Origin: Acidovorax sp. A1169
GTDB lineage: Bacteria; Pseudomonadota; Gammaproteobacteria; Burkholderiales; Burkholderiaceae_C
NCBI RefSeq assembly: GCF_030704685.1
Contig: NZ_JAUZDX010000005.1
Location: 281,782 to 345,781, forward strand
DNA length: 64,000 nucleotides
Reading direction: 5' to 3'
The position numbers and the translations under genes were made by a program. The notes beneath the pieces are model-generated. The model saw only the letters and a program-made list of their open reading frames with translations. It ran no database searches and was not told where the DNA came from. Positions 16,281 to 25,342 of the stretch are shown in pieces (the stretch's first letter is position 1; each line of letters starts with the position of its first letter).

Positions 16281-18446
16281 ATGACACACGCCCACGAAGC
16301 ATCCGATGCGGCCTTGGCAGCACCGCTGCCCGCCCGCACAGCCTCCTCTTTGTCGCCGACCGATGCAGCGCCAGGCGCATCGGACTCCGCGGGCGCTCCC
16401 TGGCTCAAGTTGTCGGCGGCAGCCGCCGCCAGCGCAGCCCTCGCGGCCTGCGGCGGTGGCGAGGCCGAAGCAGAGGCGCCCCCGGCGCTCAAGCAGGCCG
16501 ACAACGCGCCCCGCATGCCCCTGCTGGGCGACATGGGCGGCTCGGGCTCCTTCCGGTCGGACCAGGCGGCCAGCCGCACGCCCACGCCCGACGAGCTGAT
16601 GGACTGGGCGGAGATGGTCTTCCCGCAGTACTTCGACTCGCACCAGGCCACCGTGACCAGCGGCACGCTTGTTTTCCGCTACTACCCAGGCACACGCAAC
16701 TACCTGGGTGTGTACCAGGGCAACGTTGTGGTGCTGGGCCCGCCCACCAACAACTCGGTGGTCAACGTCGGCGCGCTGGCCAGCTTTGGCGATGCGGTGT
16801 TCTCCAGCGGCCGGCCGCTCAACGACCAGGACGCCGCGCGCTTTCTGCTACAGGCAGGGTTTGCCGCCACCACGCAGGACATCGCCACCGTCCGGTCCAT
16901 CGGCTTCGAAGCATGGCTGAACTCGCAGTTCAACGCGCCCATCGGCATATCGGGCTGGGAGTGGCTCAACCAGCGCGGGTATGCGGCGGTCGACAACTCC
17001 ACGGCCTATTACGACAACACCTACCCCGGCGACTGCATGATCTGGTCGCAGCTCATGACATCGCCCGATGGCCTGCGCAAACGGGTCGCGCTGGCGCTGT
17101 CGGAGATCTTCGTGGTCTCCCTCTCGGGCCTGGACTTCAACTGGCGCAGCCACGCCATCGCGCACTACTGGGACACCCTGGTCTTCCATTCGTTCGGAAA
17201 CTTCCGCAACCTGCTGCAGGACGTGTCGCTCAACCCCGCGATGGGCTACTACCTCAACACCCGGGGCAACCAGAAGGAGAACACCGCCACTGGCCGCCAG
17301 CCGGATGAGAACTATGCGCGCGAGGTCATGCAGCTCATGTCCATCGGGCTGGTCATGCTCAACATCGACGGCACCGTGCGCCGCGACGGCGCGGGCCAGC
17401 CTATCGAAAGCTACAGCCAGTCCGACGTGACCAACCTGGCGCGCGTGTTCACGGGTTACGACTACAACCAGTCGCTGAACCAGCAGGGCACCGTGCCCGG
17501 CACGACACGCACGGTGCCCAACACGGCGTTCACCCGGCTGCCCATGTCGCTCAATGCCTCGCTGCACTCCAACCTGGCGGTCAACTTCCTGGGTGCCACC
17601 ATCCCGGCCAACACGCCGGGGGCCGCCGCCCTGGCCACGGCAATGGACACCCTTTTCTACCACGGCAACGTGGCGCCGTTCATCTGCAAGCAGCTGATCC
17701 AGCGGCTGGTTACCAGCAACCCCTCGCCGGCCTATGTGGCGCGCGTGGCCACGGTGTTCAACAACAACGGCGCCAGCGTGCGCGGCGACATGAAGTCGGT
17801 GGTCCGCGCCATCCTGCTCGATGACGAAGCGCGTTCGTCCACGGGCCTCACACAACCGGGCTTCGGCAAGCTGCGCGAGCCCATGCTGCGCCTGGTGCAA
17901 TGGGGCCGCACCTTCAACATCAGCTCCAACTTCGGCAGTTGGAAGATCGGGGACACCAGCTCCGCCAGTTCGCGGCTGGGCCAGAGCCCGCTGCGCTCAC
18001 CCTCGGTGTTCAACTTCTTTCGGCCGGGCTACGTGCCGCCTTCCACGGCCCTGGCCCAGAGCGGGGCGGTGGCGCCCGAGTTCCAGCTGGTCAACGAAAG
18101 CAGCGTGGGCGGCTACCTGAACTACATCCAGGGCGTGATCCGCAACGGCATCTACGTGAACGCGCCCGACCTGCCCAACAACGGCAGCAACGCGAACAAC
18201 GGCTACGACATCAAGGCGCTGTACACGCATGAGATGGTGCTGGTCGTCGACCCCGACGCCCTGGTCGCGCGCATCAACCTGCTGATGTGCGCGGGCCAGC
18301 TGTCGGCCGCCACCGTGAAACTGATTGCCGATGCGATCAAGGCCACGCCGGTCACGGCCGCGAGCACCGACAACGTCAAGCTCAACCGCATCGCGTCGGC
18401 GATCTTCCTGGTCATGGCTTCGGCCGAGTACCTCATCCAGAAATAA
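16281..18446 (+). CDS. DUF1800-family exported protein (probable lipoprotein)
   Basis: The 721-residue product is of the DUF1800 family. The N-terminus has an unusually long leader (about 40 residues), then a short Ala-rich stretch ending in the lipobox-like LAAC at 54-57 followed by GGG, so Cys57 may be lipidated. Residues about 100-160 (DELMDWAEMVFPQYF ... YYPGTRNYLGVYQGNVVVLGP) form a small module seen in many Burkholderiales exported proteins. From about 180 on comes the DUF1800 body (ARFLLQAGFAATTQDI ... NYAREVMQLMSIGL ... SPSVFNFFRPGYVPPS). Function is unknown. The DUF1501 gene follows after 14 bases, a pairing known across bacteria, so the two products probably act together outside the cytoplasm. 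Confidence 0.88.
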   Translation: MTHAHEASDAALAAPLPARTASSLSPTDAAPGASDSAGAPWLKLSAAAAASAALAACGGGEAEAEAPPALKQADNAPRMPLLGDMGGSGSFRSDQAASRTPTPDELMDWAEMVFPQYFDSHQATVTSGTLVFRYYPGTRNYLGVYQGNVVVLGPPTNNSVVNVGALASFGDAVFSSGRPLNDQDAARFLLQAGFAATTQDIATVRSIGFEAWLNSQFNAPIGISGWEWLNQRGYAAVDNSTAYYDNTYPGDCMIWSQLMTSPDGLRKRVALALSEIFVVSLSGLDFNWRSHAIAHYWDTLVFHSFGNFRNLLQDVSLNPAMGYYLNTRGNQKENTATGRQPDENYAREVMQLMSIGLVMLNIDGTVRRDGAGQPIESYSQSDVTNLARVFTGYDYNQSLNQQGTVPGTTRTVPNTAFTRLPMSLNASLHSNLAVNFLGATIPANTPGAAALATAMDTLFYHGNVAPFICKQLIQRLVTSNPSPAYVARVATVFNNNGASVRGDMKSVVRAILLDDEARSSTGLTQPGFGKLREPMLRLVQWGRTFNISSNFGSWKIGDTSSASSRLGQSPLRSPSVFNFFRPGYVPPSTALAQSGAVAPEFQLVNESSVGGYLNYIQGVIRNGIYVNAPDLPNNGSNANNGYDIKALYTHEMVLVVDPDALVARINLLMCAGQLSAATVKLIADAIKATPVTAASTDNVKLNRIASAIFLVMASAEYLIQK

Positions 18447-18460
18447 GAGGACGCGCTGCC

Positions 18461-19906
18461 ATGCACCTGCTCCAACCCGAACTCCACACCCGCCGGGCCT
18501 TCCTGCGCCGCAGCGGCCAACTGGGCCTGGCCGGCACCGCTCTGCCGTTTGCGCTGAACCTGGCCGCCATGGGCGAAGCGGCCGCTTTCACCGCCACCGA
18601 CTACAAGGCCCTGGTCTGCGTCTTCCTCTACGGTGGCAACGACTACGCCAACACCGTGGTCACCTACGACGATCCGAGCTACCTCAAGTACAGCGCCATC
18701 CGAGGTGGCAACGGGCTCGGTGGTGGCGGCATCGCCATTCCCAAGGACGCACTGGGGGCCACCTTGCTCAACCCCACGGCCGCCCTGCCTGGCGGCCGCC
18801 AGTACGCACTGCACCCGGCCATGTCGGGCCTCACGGGCCTGTTCAACAACGGCAAGGCCGCCGTGCAGCTCAACGTGGGCCCGCTGGTGGTGCCGCTGAC
18901 CCGCGCCCAGTACAACGGCTCCAACCGCAGCCTGTACCCGCTGCCGCCCAAGCTGTTCTCGCACAACGACCAGCAGTCGGTGTGGCAGTCGTCCTCACCC
19001 GAAGGCTCCACCATCGGCTGGGGCGGCAACATCGGCGACCTGGCCCTGTCGTCCAACGCCAACTCGCTGTTCACCTGCATCTCGGTCACGGGCAATGCGG
19101 TGTTCCTCTCGGGCGACTCGGCGCTGCAATACCAGGTGAGCACGAGTGGCGCGATCCCGATCAATGGCGTCAAGAGCAGCGTCTATGGCTCCACCGCCGT
19201 GCGCTCGGCGCTGACCAGCCTGATCCAGCAGACCAGCAGCCAAACGCTGGAGAACGAGTACAACAAGGTGACCACGCGCGCCGTGACCTCCGAATCGCTG
19301 GTCACCACCGGCATCGCGGGCGTGAACCTGGCCACGCCCTTCCCTGCCAACAACGGCCTGGCGGACCAGCTCAGGATGGTGGCGCGCCTGATCGGCGCGC
19401 GCGGCACCATGGGCACCAAGCGCCAGGTGTTCATGGTCTCGATGGGCGGCTTCGACCTGCACGACAACCTGATCTCCCAGCAGCCGGGGCTGATGCGGCG
19501 CCTGAGCGATGCGATGACTGCCTTCCACAGCGCCACGGTGGAGTTGGGCATCGCCGACAAGGTGACGGCCTTCACCGCCTCCGACTTCGGCCGCACGCTC
19601 AACTCCAATGGCGATGGATCCGACCACGGCTGGGGCAGCCACCACCTGATGGTGGGCGGTGCCGTCAAGGGCAAGGCCTTCTACGGCTCGGCCCCACCGG
19701 TCAGCAACACCAGCACCGCCGCACCCGATGACCAGTGGCACGTGGGCCAGGGCCGCCTGCTGCCCAGCACCTCGGTGGACCAGTACGCGGCCACGCTCGC
19801 CAAGTGGTTCGGCGTGAGCGCCACCGAGATGGCCAGAGTTCTGCCCAATCTGAGCCACTTCGGCGGTGCAGAGTACCCGGTGGACCTGGGCTTCATGAAC
19901 GCTTGA
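18461..19906 (+). CDS. DUF1501-family Tat-exported protein
   Basis: The 481-residue product starts with a twin-arginine signal (HTRRAFLRRSGQLGLAGTALPFAL), so it should be exported folded. The mature part is DUF1501 (KALVCVFLYGGNDYANTVV, FMVSMGGFDLHDNL, TASDFGRTLNSNGDGSDHGWGSHHLMVGGAVKG). This resembles alkaline-phosphatase/sulfatase-superfamily enzymes in its GGNDxxN and DHGWGxHH metal-ligand-like motifs. The start at 18461 is the conserved family start; upstream sequence belongs to the DUF1800 gene. Its partner is the preceding DUF1800 gene. The reaction is unknown; a metal-dependent hydrolase is an inference from motif shape. Confidence 0.92.
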   Translation: MHLLQPELHTRRAFLRRSGQLGLAGTALPFALNLAAMGEAAAFTATDYKALVCVFLYGGNDYANTVVTYDDPSYLKYSAIRGGNGLGGGGIAIPKDALGATLLNPTAALPGGRQYALHPAMSGLTGLFNNGKAAVQLNVGPLVVPLTRAQYNGSNRSLYPLPPKLFSHNDQQSVWQSSSPEGSTIGWGGNIGDLALSSNANSLFTCISVTGNAVFLSGDSALQYQVSTSGAIPINGVKSSVYGSTAVRSALTSLIQQTSSQTLENEYNKVTTRAVTSESLVTTGIAGVNLATPFPANNGLADQLRMVARLIGARGTMGTKRQVFMVSMGGFDLHDNLISQQPGLMRRLSDAMTAFHSATVELGIADKVTAFTASDFGRTLNSNGDGSDHGWGSHHLMVGGAVKGKAFYGSAPPVSNTSTAAPDDQWHVGQGRLLPSTSVDQYAATLAKWFGVSATEMARVLPNLSHFGGAEYPVDLGFMNA

Positions 19907-19923
19907 GCGGCCACGCCGCCACA

Positions 19924-19955
19924 ACGCCCCGCACGCTGCAAAGCCAGCGGGGCGT
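19924..19955 (+). terminator. possible terminator hairpin after the DUF1501 gene
   Basis: Perfect 9-bp arms (ACGCCCCGC at 19924-19932, GCGGGGCGT at 19947-19955) enclose a loop that can itself pair GCTG/CAGC. No T-run follows, so it may be a factor-dependent or weak terminator. Confidence 0.4.
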
Positions 19956-19996
19956 GCCTTGCCGGGACCCCGCTGCAGACTGCCCATAATGCGGCC

Positions 19997-21352
19997 ATGA
20001 GCATTCCCAACACACCCATCCGCCCCCGGGTCGTCATCATCGGTTGCGGGTTCGGCGGACTGGAAGCGGCGCGCGCGCTGCACGGCAGCGCCATCGACGT
20101 CACGGTGGTCGACAAGACCAACCACCACCTGTTCCAACCCCTGCTCTACCAAGTGGCCACGGCCGGGCTCTCGGCCCCTGCCATTGCCGCGCCCATCCGC
20201 CACCTGTTTCGCAAGCAGCCCAATGTGACCACGCTGCTGGGCGAGGTGGAGCGCATCGACGTGCTCGCGCGCAGCGTGCTGCTGCAGGGTGGCGACGCCC
20301 TTCCCTACGACCACCTGATCGTGGCGGCCGGTGCCACGCACAGCTATTTCGGGCGCGACGACTGGGCGCCCTTCGCCCCGGGCCTCAAGACCCTGGACGA
20401 TGCCTTCGACATCCGCCGGCGCATCCTGCTGGCCTTCGAGGCCGCCGAGCGCACGGGCGACCCGGTGCAGCGTGCCGCCTGGCTCAACTTCGTGGTGGTG
20501 GGCGGTGGCCCCACGGGCGTGGAGATGGCCGGCACCCTGGCCGAGATCGCGCGCCACACGCTGCCCGGGGAGTTCCGCCACATCGATCCGGCCAGCGCGA
20601 AGATCATCCTCCTCGAAGGCGGCACGCGCGTGCTGCAGGCCATGCCCGAGGCCCTGAGCCAGCGCGCCAAGGAGCAACTGGAAAAGCTGGGCGTGGAAGT
20701 GCGCGTGAATGCGCGGGTGACGGCCATCGATGCCACCGGCCTCACGGTAGCAGGCCCCGCGCCGGGTGCTGACCCCACAGCCACCAGCTACGCGATTCCC
20801 AGCCAGTGCATCGTCTGGGCCGCCGGCGTGGCCGCCTCGCCCCTGGGCCGGCTGCTGGCCGAGGCCACCGGCTGCACCACGGACCGCGCCGGCCGCGTGG
20901 TGGTCGAGCCCGATCTCACATTGCCCGGCCACCCAGAGATCAGCGTAGTGGGTGACCTGGCCGCCGCCAAGAGCCATGTGCCCGGCCAGGAACCCACGCC
21001 CGTGCCCGGGGTGTCCCCCGGCGCCAAGCAGATGGGCCGCGCCGCCGCCGCCAATGTGCTGCGCCGCCTGGCCGGGCAGGCCACGCAGCCGTTTCGCTAC
21101 CGCGACTACGGCAACCTGGCCACCATAGGCCGCAACGCAGCCGTGGTGGATCTCACGTCGCCGATCGGCCCGGTGCGCTTTTCAGGCTACTTCGCCTGGC
21201 TGTTCTGGTTGTTTGCCCACGTGTACTTCCTCATCGGCTTTCGCAACCGACTGGTCGTGCTCATGGACTGGGGCTGGGCCTACTGGAGCTTTGCGCGCTA
21301 TGCCCGCGTGGTGACCGGCATCGAAGGCGCAAAGAAACAGCTGCGGGAATAG
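19997..21352 (+). CDS. NAD(P)/FAD-dependent oxidoreductase, type II NADH dehydrogenase-like
   Basis: This 451-residue NDH-2-type flavoprotein would pass electrons from NADH to quinone at the inner face of the membrane without pumping protons. The FAD dinucleotide fold is at residues 11-40 (VVIIGCGFGGLEAA) and the family signature is HHLFQPLLYQVATAGLS. A second Rossmann motif VVVGGGPTGVEMAG binds NAD(P)H, and ISVVGDLAAAK closes the FAD site. The C-terminus has membrane-associating hydrophobic sequence (GYFAWLFWLFAHVYFLIGFRNR). It is a single gene, following the DUF1501 hairpin and followed by repeat copy B. Confidence 0.92.
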   Translation: MSIPNTPIRPRVVIIGCGFGGLEAARALHGSAIDVTVVDKTNHHLFQPLLYQVATAGLSAPAIAAPIRHLFRKQPNVTTLLGEVERIDVLARSVLLQGGDALPYDHLIVAAGATHSYFGRDDWAPFAPGLKTLDDAFDIRRRILLAFEAAERTGDPVQRAAWLNFVVVGGGPTGVEMAGTLAEIARHTLPGEFRHIDPASAKIILLEGGTRVLQAMPEALSQRAKEQLEKLGVEVRVNARVTAIDATGLTVAGPAPGADPTATSYAIPSQCIVWAAGVAASPLGRLLAEATGCTTDRAGRVVVEPDLTLPGHPEISVVGDLAAAKSHVPGQEPTPVPGVSPGAKQMGRAAAANVLRRLAGQATQPFRYRDYGNLATIGRNAAVVDLTSPIGPVRFSGYFAWLFWLFAHVYFLIGFRNRLVVLMDWGWAYWSFARYARVVTGIEGAKKQLRE

Positions 21353-21384
21353 GACCCGCAGCCTATGCGCATGCGCTGCCCCAG

Positions 21385-21441
21385 CCAGCGCCCCCGTGCA
21401 AGGGCCGCCCCCAAACCGGGCGGCGTACCCCCTCAGGGGGA
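21385..21441 (-). repeat. dispersed intergenic repeat, copy B (inverted)
   Basis: On the minus strand this copy reads TCCCCCTGAGGGGG, TACGCCGCC and the 27-base block found at 8852-8932, with one base change in the last block and without the 23-base insert of copy A. It abuts the stop of the minus-strand secreted protein gene and lies downstream of the NADH dehydrogenase. The CCCCCTGAGGGGG part could act as a terminator-like stem for either gene. Confidence 0.7.
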
Positions 21442-21442
21442 C

Positions 21443-22384
21443 TCAGTACCCGGCGCCTATGGCCAGCGGCAGGAAGGCATCAACCGCTCCCAGCACGGAG
21501 GGGGCGCTGCCGACAATCGTGTAGCTCAGTTGGCCATTGCTGATCGACAGGATGGTGCCCGTCTCACGGTAGAAGCGGTAGTACTGGTTGCCATAGGTCA
21601 GCGAGGGTGAGAACGAGGGCTTGAACAGCGTGGGGAAGGTGTCTTCCGCATAGTTGAACAAGCGGTCGTCGGCACGGGTGACCACGGCCTTGAATGGCGC
21701 CAGGCCACCGGCCTGCCCTAGCCCCGTGAACTCCATCACGTAGCTGATCGAACCGGTGGAGGGGTCCACCTTGAACAGCTTGGTGAATGCGGCACCGTAC
21801 AGGGTGTTGCTGTCGCCTTCCGCCAGGCCGTAGACCGAAGTGGCCAGGCCGAAGCTGCCGACGTTGGCCGACTGCTGGTTGTTGCGCAGGTTGACGATGC
21901 CCAGCGAGTCATTCTCGCCCGCAAAGAACAGCCGGCCATTCAGGTAGGCCAGGTCGCCGGCTGACTGGGATGGCAGGGTGCCGACCACGGTGGACTGCGC
22001 GTTGGCAGGATTGATCTGGTAGAGGTTGGTGTTGGTGCTGGAGGCACCGAACAGCTTGCCGCTGCCGTCGAAGGTCAGCGCGTTGGCGCCGTTGATGCCA
22101 TGCTTGCCGATCAGGACCGCAGCGCCAGCAGCATCCAGGCGGTACAGCGAGTTGAAGGTCAGCACATACAGGGTGCCTGCGGCGTCGGTGGCGATGTCGG
22201 TGATGGAGCCATCGACCGTGGGGCGGGACACCAGGGTCAGGGACTTGGCGTCCACATCGACGAGCATGATCTTGCCGCTGTCCTGCACGTAAAGCTTGTC
22301 ACCGGCCCAGGCGGTGCTGGCAGTGGCGGCGAGGGCGATGGTGGCGGCACATGCGGAGCGCAGCAGCGATGGCTTGAAGAACAT
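21443..22384 (-). CDS. secreted propeller-like protein of unknown function
   Basis: This 313-residue protein has a signal peptide (SLLRSACAATIALAATASTAWA). The mature part is built of short repeated blades reading like GTLYVLTFNSLYRLD, GKLFGASSTNTNLYQIN and NTLYGAAFTKLFKVDPSTG, i.e. a beta-propeller resembling NHL or DUF4394-type proteins. It is poor in cysteine and has no catalytic signature. The start at 22384 has GAGG and TAA immediately upstream; the frame stays open to 22549, but that extension is not signal-like. Its long 5-prime region contains a CCCTAC/GTAGGG palindrome at 22668-22688. Function is unknown. Confidence 0.75.
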   Translation of the reverse strand: MFFKPSLLRSACAATIALAATASTAWAGDKLYVQDSGKIMLVDVDAKSLTLVSRPTVDGSITDIATDAAGTLYVLTFNSLYRLDAAGAAVLIGKHGINGANALTFDGSGKLFGASSTNTNLYQINPANAQSTVVGTLPSQSAGDLAYLNGRLFFAGENDSLGIVNLRNNQQSANVGSFGLATSVYGLAEGDSNTLYGAAFTKLFKVDPSTGSISYVMEFTGLGQAGGLAPFKAVVTRADDRLFNYAEDTFPTLFKPSFSPSLTYGNQYYRFYRETGTILSISNGQLSYTIVGSAPSVLGAVDAFLPLAIGAGY

Positions 22385-22757
22385 ACGGGAAATTACCTCG
22401 GCAATGAACGTGGATCGGAGCCCGCTGAGGGCCGCAATGGCGGCATGCCATCCGGCGCTGCACTCGCAGGCGAAGGGGAACACAAGGGCTGGAGGCGGTG
22501 GCGGGCGATGGCGGTGACCCACCGGGAGCCAGGCACCCAGGGAACGCATTGGCGGTCAGCCACTTGCCGGGCAGCCTGCCTCTTTGCAGCCCGACAAGAG
22601 ATTTGCGCAACCCCGAAGGACCGTCAACACGTTCCGGCACATTATGGAAGAGCACCGCAGGCTCCGACACCCTACCTAAGTAGGGGTGCTGCAACCATCC
22701 GTAACAAGACTGGCCTTTGGGGTGCGCCGGTGCGGGTGCGTGTCCGGCTCCTGCGGC
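22385..22757. promoter_or_regulatory. intergenic region with CCCTAC/GTAGGG palindrome
   Basis: This 373-base gap lies before the secreted propeller gene and after the lipid-transport operon. At 22668-22688 there is CACCCTAC-CTAA-GTAGGGGTG, with exact six-base arms and a near match beyond. It resembles binding sites of LuxR/NarL-type dimers, or it could be a hairpin just downstream of the operon. Nothing else recognisable is seen. Confidence 0.4.
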
Positions 22758-23429
22758 TCAGCGCCCCACCTGCTCCAGCCATTCGTCCAATTCGCGCGCC
22801 GCCTGGTGGGTGGCGTCGGCCAGTGCCCGGGTGCCGCCGGCCGCATCGGCCGTGGCAGCGGGGCGTTGCACGATGAAGACCCGCTGGCCCACCAGGTTCT
22901 CGCCCAACGGGGTCGGCTCGGCAACGGTGGCTCGCAGGCGCACCAGGCCGGCGCTCTCAGCGGCGCTGGTGAACACCTGGCTGAACTCTTCGAGCTCCAG
23001 GCGCAGCACGGTGGGCCGCTTGTTCGCCACACGTGCCTGCACGGCTGCGTCGCTGGTGCTCAGGATGGCCCGGCGCAGGCCCAGGTGCTCGCGGATGCGC
23101 TGCTGCACCAGCACGGCCGGGGGCTGGCTCCAGCGCGCCGCCGCATAGGGGCGAGGCTGCAGGGCATCGGCGTAGGCCAGCCGGTAGAGCACCGACGTGC
23201 TGCTTTCGGGCATGCCGGTGGACTCCACATCGGCCAGGGCCAGCGGCGCCAGCGGGGCCCGGCGGTCGCTCGGGGCCGTTGCCATGGCGCCGGGGCCGAA
23301 GTCGTACTGCACCGCACGCGTGGGCGGGCCGGGCAGGGCCGAGCACCCGGCCAGCACGGCAGCGGCGCACGCCAGGGCGGCACCCCGGCGGGCCAGGCGC
23401 CCCGAGACAGTGCGTTGGATATCCAGCAT
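22758..23429 (-). CDS. PqiC-like ABC-type transport auxiliary lipoprotein
   Basis: This 223-residue lipoprotein has a signal peptide with lipobox LAGCSA, and a mature domain of the ABC_trans_aux/PqiC family (YDFGPG ... LALADVESTGMPESSTSVLYRLAYAD ... RWSQPPAVLVQQRIREHL ... EWLEQVG). It would sit at the outer membrane as partner of the MCE protein encoded just upstream. AAGGAG nine bases before 23429 supports this start. A second ATG at 23465 overlaps the MCE gene stop as TGATG, like the other junctions in the operon, and would add 12 residues. Confidence 0.88.
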   Translation of the reverse strand: MLDIQRTVSGRLARRGAALACAAAVLAGCSALPGPPTRAVQYDFGPGAMATAPSDRRAPLAPLALADVESTGMPESSTSVLYRLAYADALQPRPYAAARWSQPPAVLVQQRIREHLGLRRAILSTSDAAVQARVANKRPTVLRLELEEFSQVFTSAAESAGLVRLRATVAEPTPLGENLVGQRVFIVQRPAATADAAGGTRALADATHQAARELDEWLEQVGR

Positions 23430-23464
23430 GGCGATGTACTCCTTGAATTCGTCGGACTGCGGCA

Positions 23465-24442
23465 TCAGCGCGCGGCGCCTGGTGCGGCAAAGCCCTCTTC
23501 GCCCGGACCGGGCGGGATGCGGCCCGAGCCGTAGATGAACGACTGCGGGTTGTCGCTGACGCTGTTGGCGGCCCGGCCGATCTGGCGCGCGGTGCGCGAC
23601 AGCTCGTCGGCCGCACGGGTGACGCGCGGCAGCGTGTTGCTGCCCAGTGCATCGGCCGCGCGCGTGAGCGCCTGGGTGCCCTGCGTGATCTGGTCGATGG
23701 GCCCGCCTTCGACGGTGAGGCGCTGGTTGGTGGCGTTGATGCCTGCGGCCATGTCCGACACGCTGGTGCCGGCCTTCTGCAGCGACTGCAGCGTCTGGCG
23801 CGCATCGCCGGCCAGCGCCGGCAGCGACGCCAGCGCCGGGTCGAGCCGGGTCTGCACCGTGGTGTCCAGCCGCTTGGTGAGCGCGTTGACGCTGCCGGCC
23901 GCCTGGCCGATGTTGCCGATGGCGTCGGTGAGCAGCTTCTGGTTGGTGTCGCCCAGCAACTGGTTGATGCGGCGCGTGGCCTCCTCCACCTGGCCCAGGA
24001 TGGCCGGCGCCTGTTCGGCCAGCCGGCCAAACGGCGAAGGTTTGAGCGGCAGGCGCGGCAGGCCGCTCGGGCCGGGGGGCAGCTCGGGGTAGGGCGCAGC
24101 GGCATCGTCGAGCTGCACATGGGCCAGGCCGGTGACGCCCTGGTAGCCCAGCACGGCGAAGGTGTTGGGGCTGATGGGCGCCTGCTCATTCACGGCAATG
24201 CGGATCAGCACGTTGCCACTGACCTGGGGATCGAAGCCGATGCGCGTGACCTTGCCCACGGCCACGCCCTTGTAGCGCACGGTGGCCTGGGGCTGCAGGC
24301 CGCTCACGCCGTCCTTGGTGGACAGCTCGTACTGCTCGTAGTTGGAGTTGTCGCGTGTGAGCCAGATGGCCAGCCCCGCGAGCATGGCGGCCACCACGAT
24401 GACGAAGATGCCGGCGGCGAGTGCGTGTGATTTGTTTTCCAT
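23465..24442 (-). CDS. MlaD/MCE-domain protein
   Basis: This 325-residue periplasmic protein is anchored by one N-terminal helix (residues 8-28, AAGIFVIVVAAMLAGLAIWL). It has an MCE domain at about 38-120 (VSGLQPQATVRYKGVAVGKVTRIGFDP, then GYQGVTGLAHVQLDD). A long helical C-terminal part (about 150-300) has coiled-coil character and probably builds a tunnel or needle. It is longer than E. coli MlaD and nearer to single-MCE YrbD/TTG2C-type subunits of other systems. The start overlaps the ATPase stop (TGATG). The system moves lipids between membranes. Confidence 0.93.
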   Translation of the reverse strand: MENKSHALAAGIFVIVVAAMLAGLAIWLTRDNSNYEQYELSTKDGVSGLQPQATVRYKGVAVGKVTRIGFDPQVSGNVLIRIAVNEQAPISPNTFAVLGYQGVTGLAHVQLDDAAAPYPELPPGPSGLPRLPLKPSPFGRLAEQAPAILGQVEEATRRINQLLGDTNQKLLTDAIGNIGQAAGSVNALTKRLDTTVQTRLDPALASLPALAGDARQTLQSLQKAGTSVSDMAAGINATNQRLTVEGGPIDQITQGTQALTRAADALGSNTLPRVTRAADELSRTARQIGRAANSVSDNPQSFIYGSGRIPPGPGEEGFAAPGAAR

Positions 24443-25338
24443 CAGGCGTCCTTGGAAGTCTGCGTTGGGGCCGCGGGCGGCTGCTCGGGCAAGCCCGCCA
24501 GGGGGGCCATGGCGCGCTGGCCACGTTCACCCATGAAGAATTGCTCGACGAAGGGGTGTTTGAAACGCGCCACTTCAATCGGCGGGCCGGTGACGATGAC
24601 CTTCTTGTCGGCCAGCACTGCCACGCGGGTGGACAGGGCAAACAGGGTGTCGAGGTCGTGCGTGACCATGACCATGGTGAGGCCCAGCGCCGCGTGCAGC
24701 TCGCGCAGCAGTGCGCAGAACTCGTCGGCACTGCTCGGGTCGAGCCCTGCGGTGGGCTCGTCGAGCAGCAGCAGCGGCGGATCCATGATGAGGGCGCGCG
24801 CCAGGGCCACGCGTTTGACCATGCCGCCGGACAGGTCGGATGGCATGCGGCTGGCGTGCTCGGGCTTGAGGCCCACCATCTGCAGCTTGACCAGCGCGGC
24901 ATCGCGGACTAGGTCGTCGGGCAGGGTGCCCTGCTCGCGCAGCGCGAAGGCCACGTTGTCGAGCACGTTGAAGGCCGAGAACAGCGCACCGTGCTGGAAC
25001 AGCATGCCCACCCGGCTGGCAGCACCTTCGCGCCCCATCTCGGAGGCCGGACGGCCGAGCACGGTGACCGTGCCACGCGCGGGCCGGGCCAGGCCCAGTA
25101 TCTGGCGCAGCAGCACCGTCTTGCCCGTGCCCGAGCCCCCTACCAGCGACAGCATCTCGCCGCGCTGCACGGTGAATTCAAGGTCCTGGTGCACGGCGAA
25201 GGCTTCGCTGCCCTTGCCGAACACGCTCCACAGGCCCTTGACCTCAACCACGGGCGGTGTGCCCGAGGGCACGACCAGCGCCTGGGGCGCGTTACTGCCT
25301 GAGGCGATTGGCGGGGGGGCAATGTCGGCGGTGCTCAC
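24442..25338 (-). CDS. MlaF-like ABC transporter ATP-binding protein
   Basis: This 298-residue cytoplasmic ATPase has Walker A GGSGTGKT, Q-loop FQHGALFSAFNVLDN, signature LSGGMVKR, Walker B LLLLDEPTAGLDP and the switch histidine in MVTHDLD. The start is GTG at 25338, four bases after the permease stop; a longer frame overlaps the permease gene and is not conserved in style. The first 45 residues are a Pro/Ala-rich extension. It powers the MCE-linked lipid transporter together with the genes on either side. Confidence 0.93.
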   Translation of the reverse strand: MSTADIAPPPIASGSNAPQALVVPSGTPPVVEVKGLWSVFGKGSEAFAVHQDLEFTVQRGEMLSLVGGSGTGKTVLLRQILGLARPARGTVTVLGRPASEMGREGAASRVGMLFQHGALFSAFNVLDNVAFALREQGTLPDDLVRDAALVKLQMVGLKPEHASRMPSDLSGGMVKRVALARALIMDPPLLLLDEPTAGLDPSSADEFCALLRELHAALGLTMVMVTHDLDTLFALSTRVAVLADKKVIVTGPPIEVARFKHPFVEQFFMGERGQRAMAPLAGLPEQPPAAPTQTSKDA

Positions 25339-25342
25339 GGCG

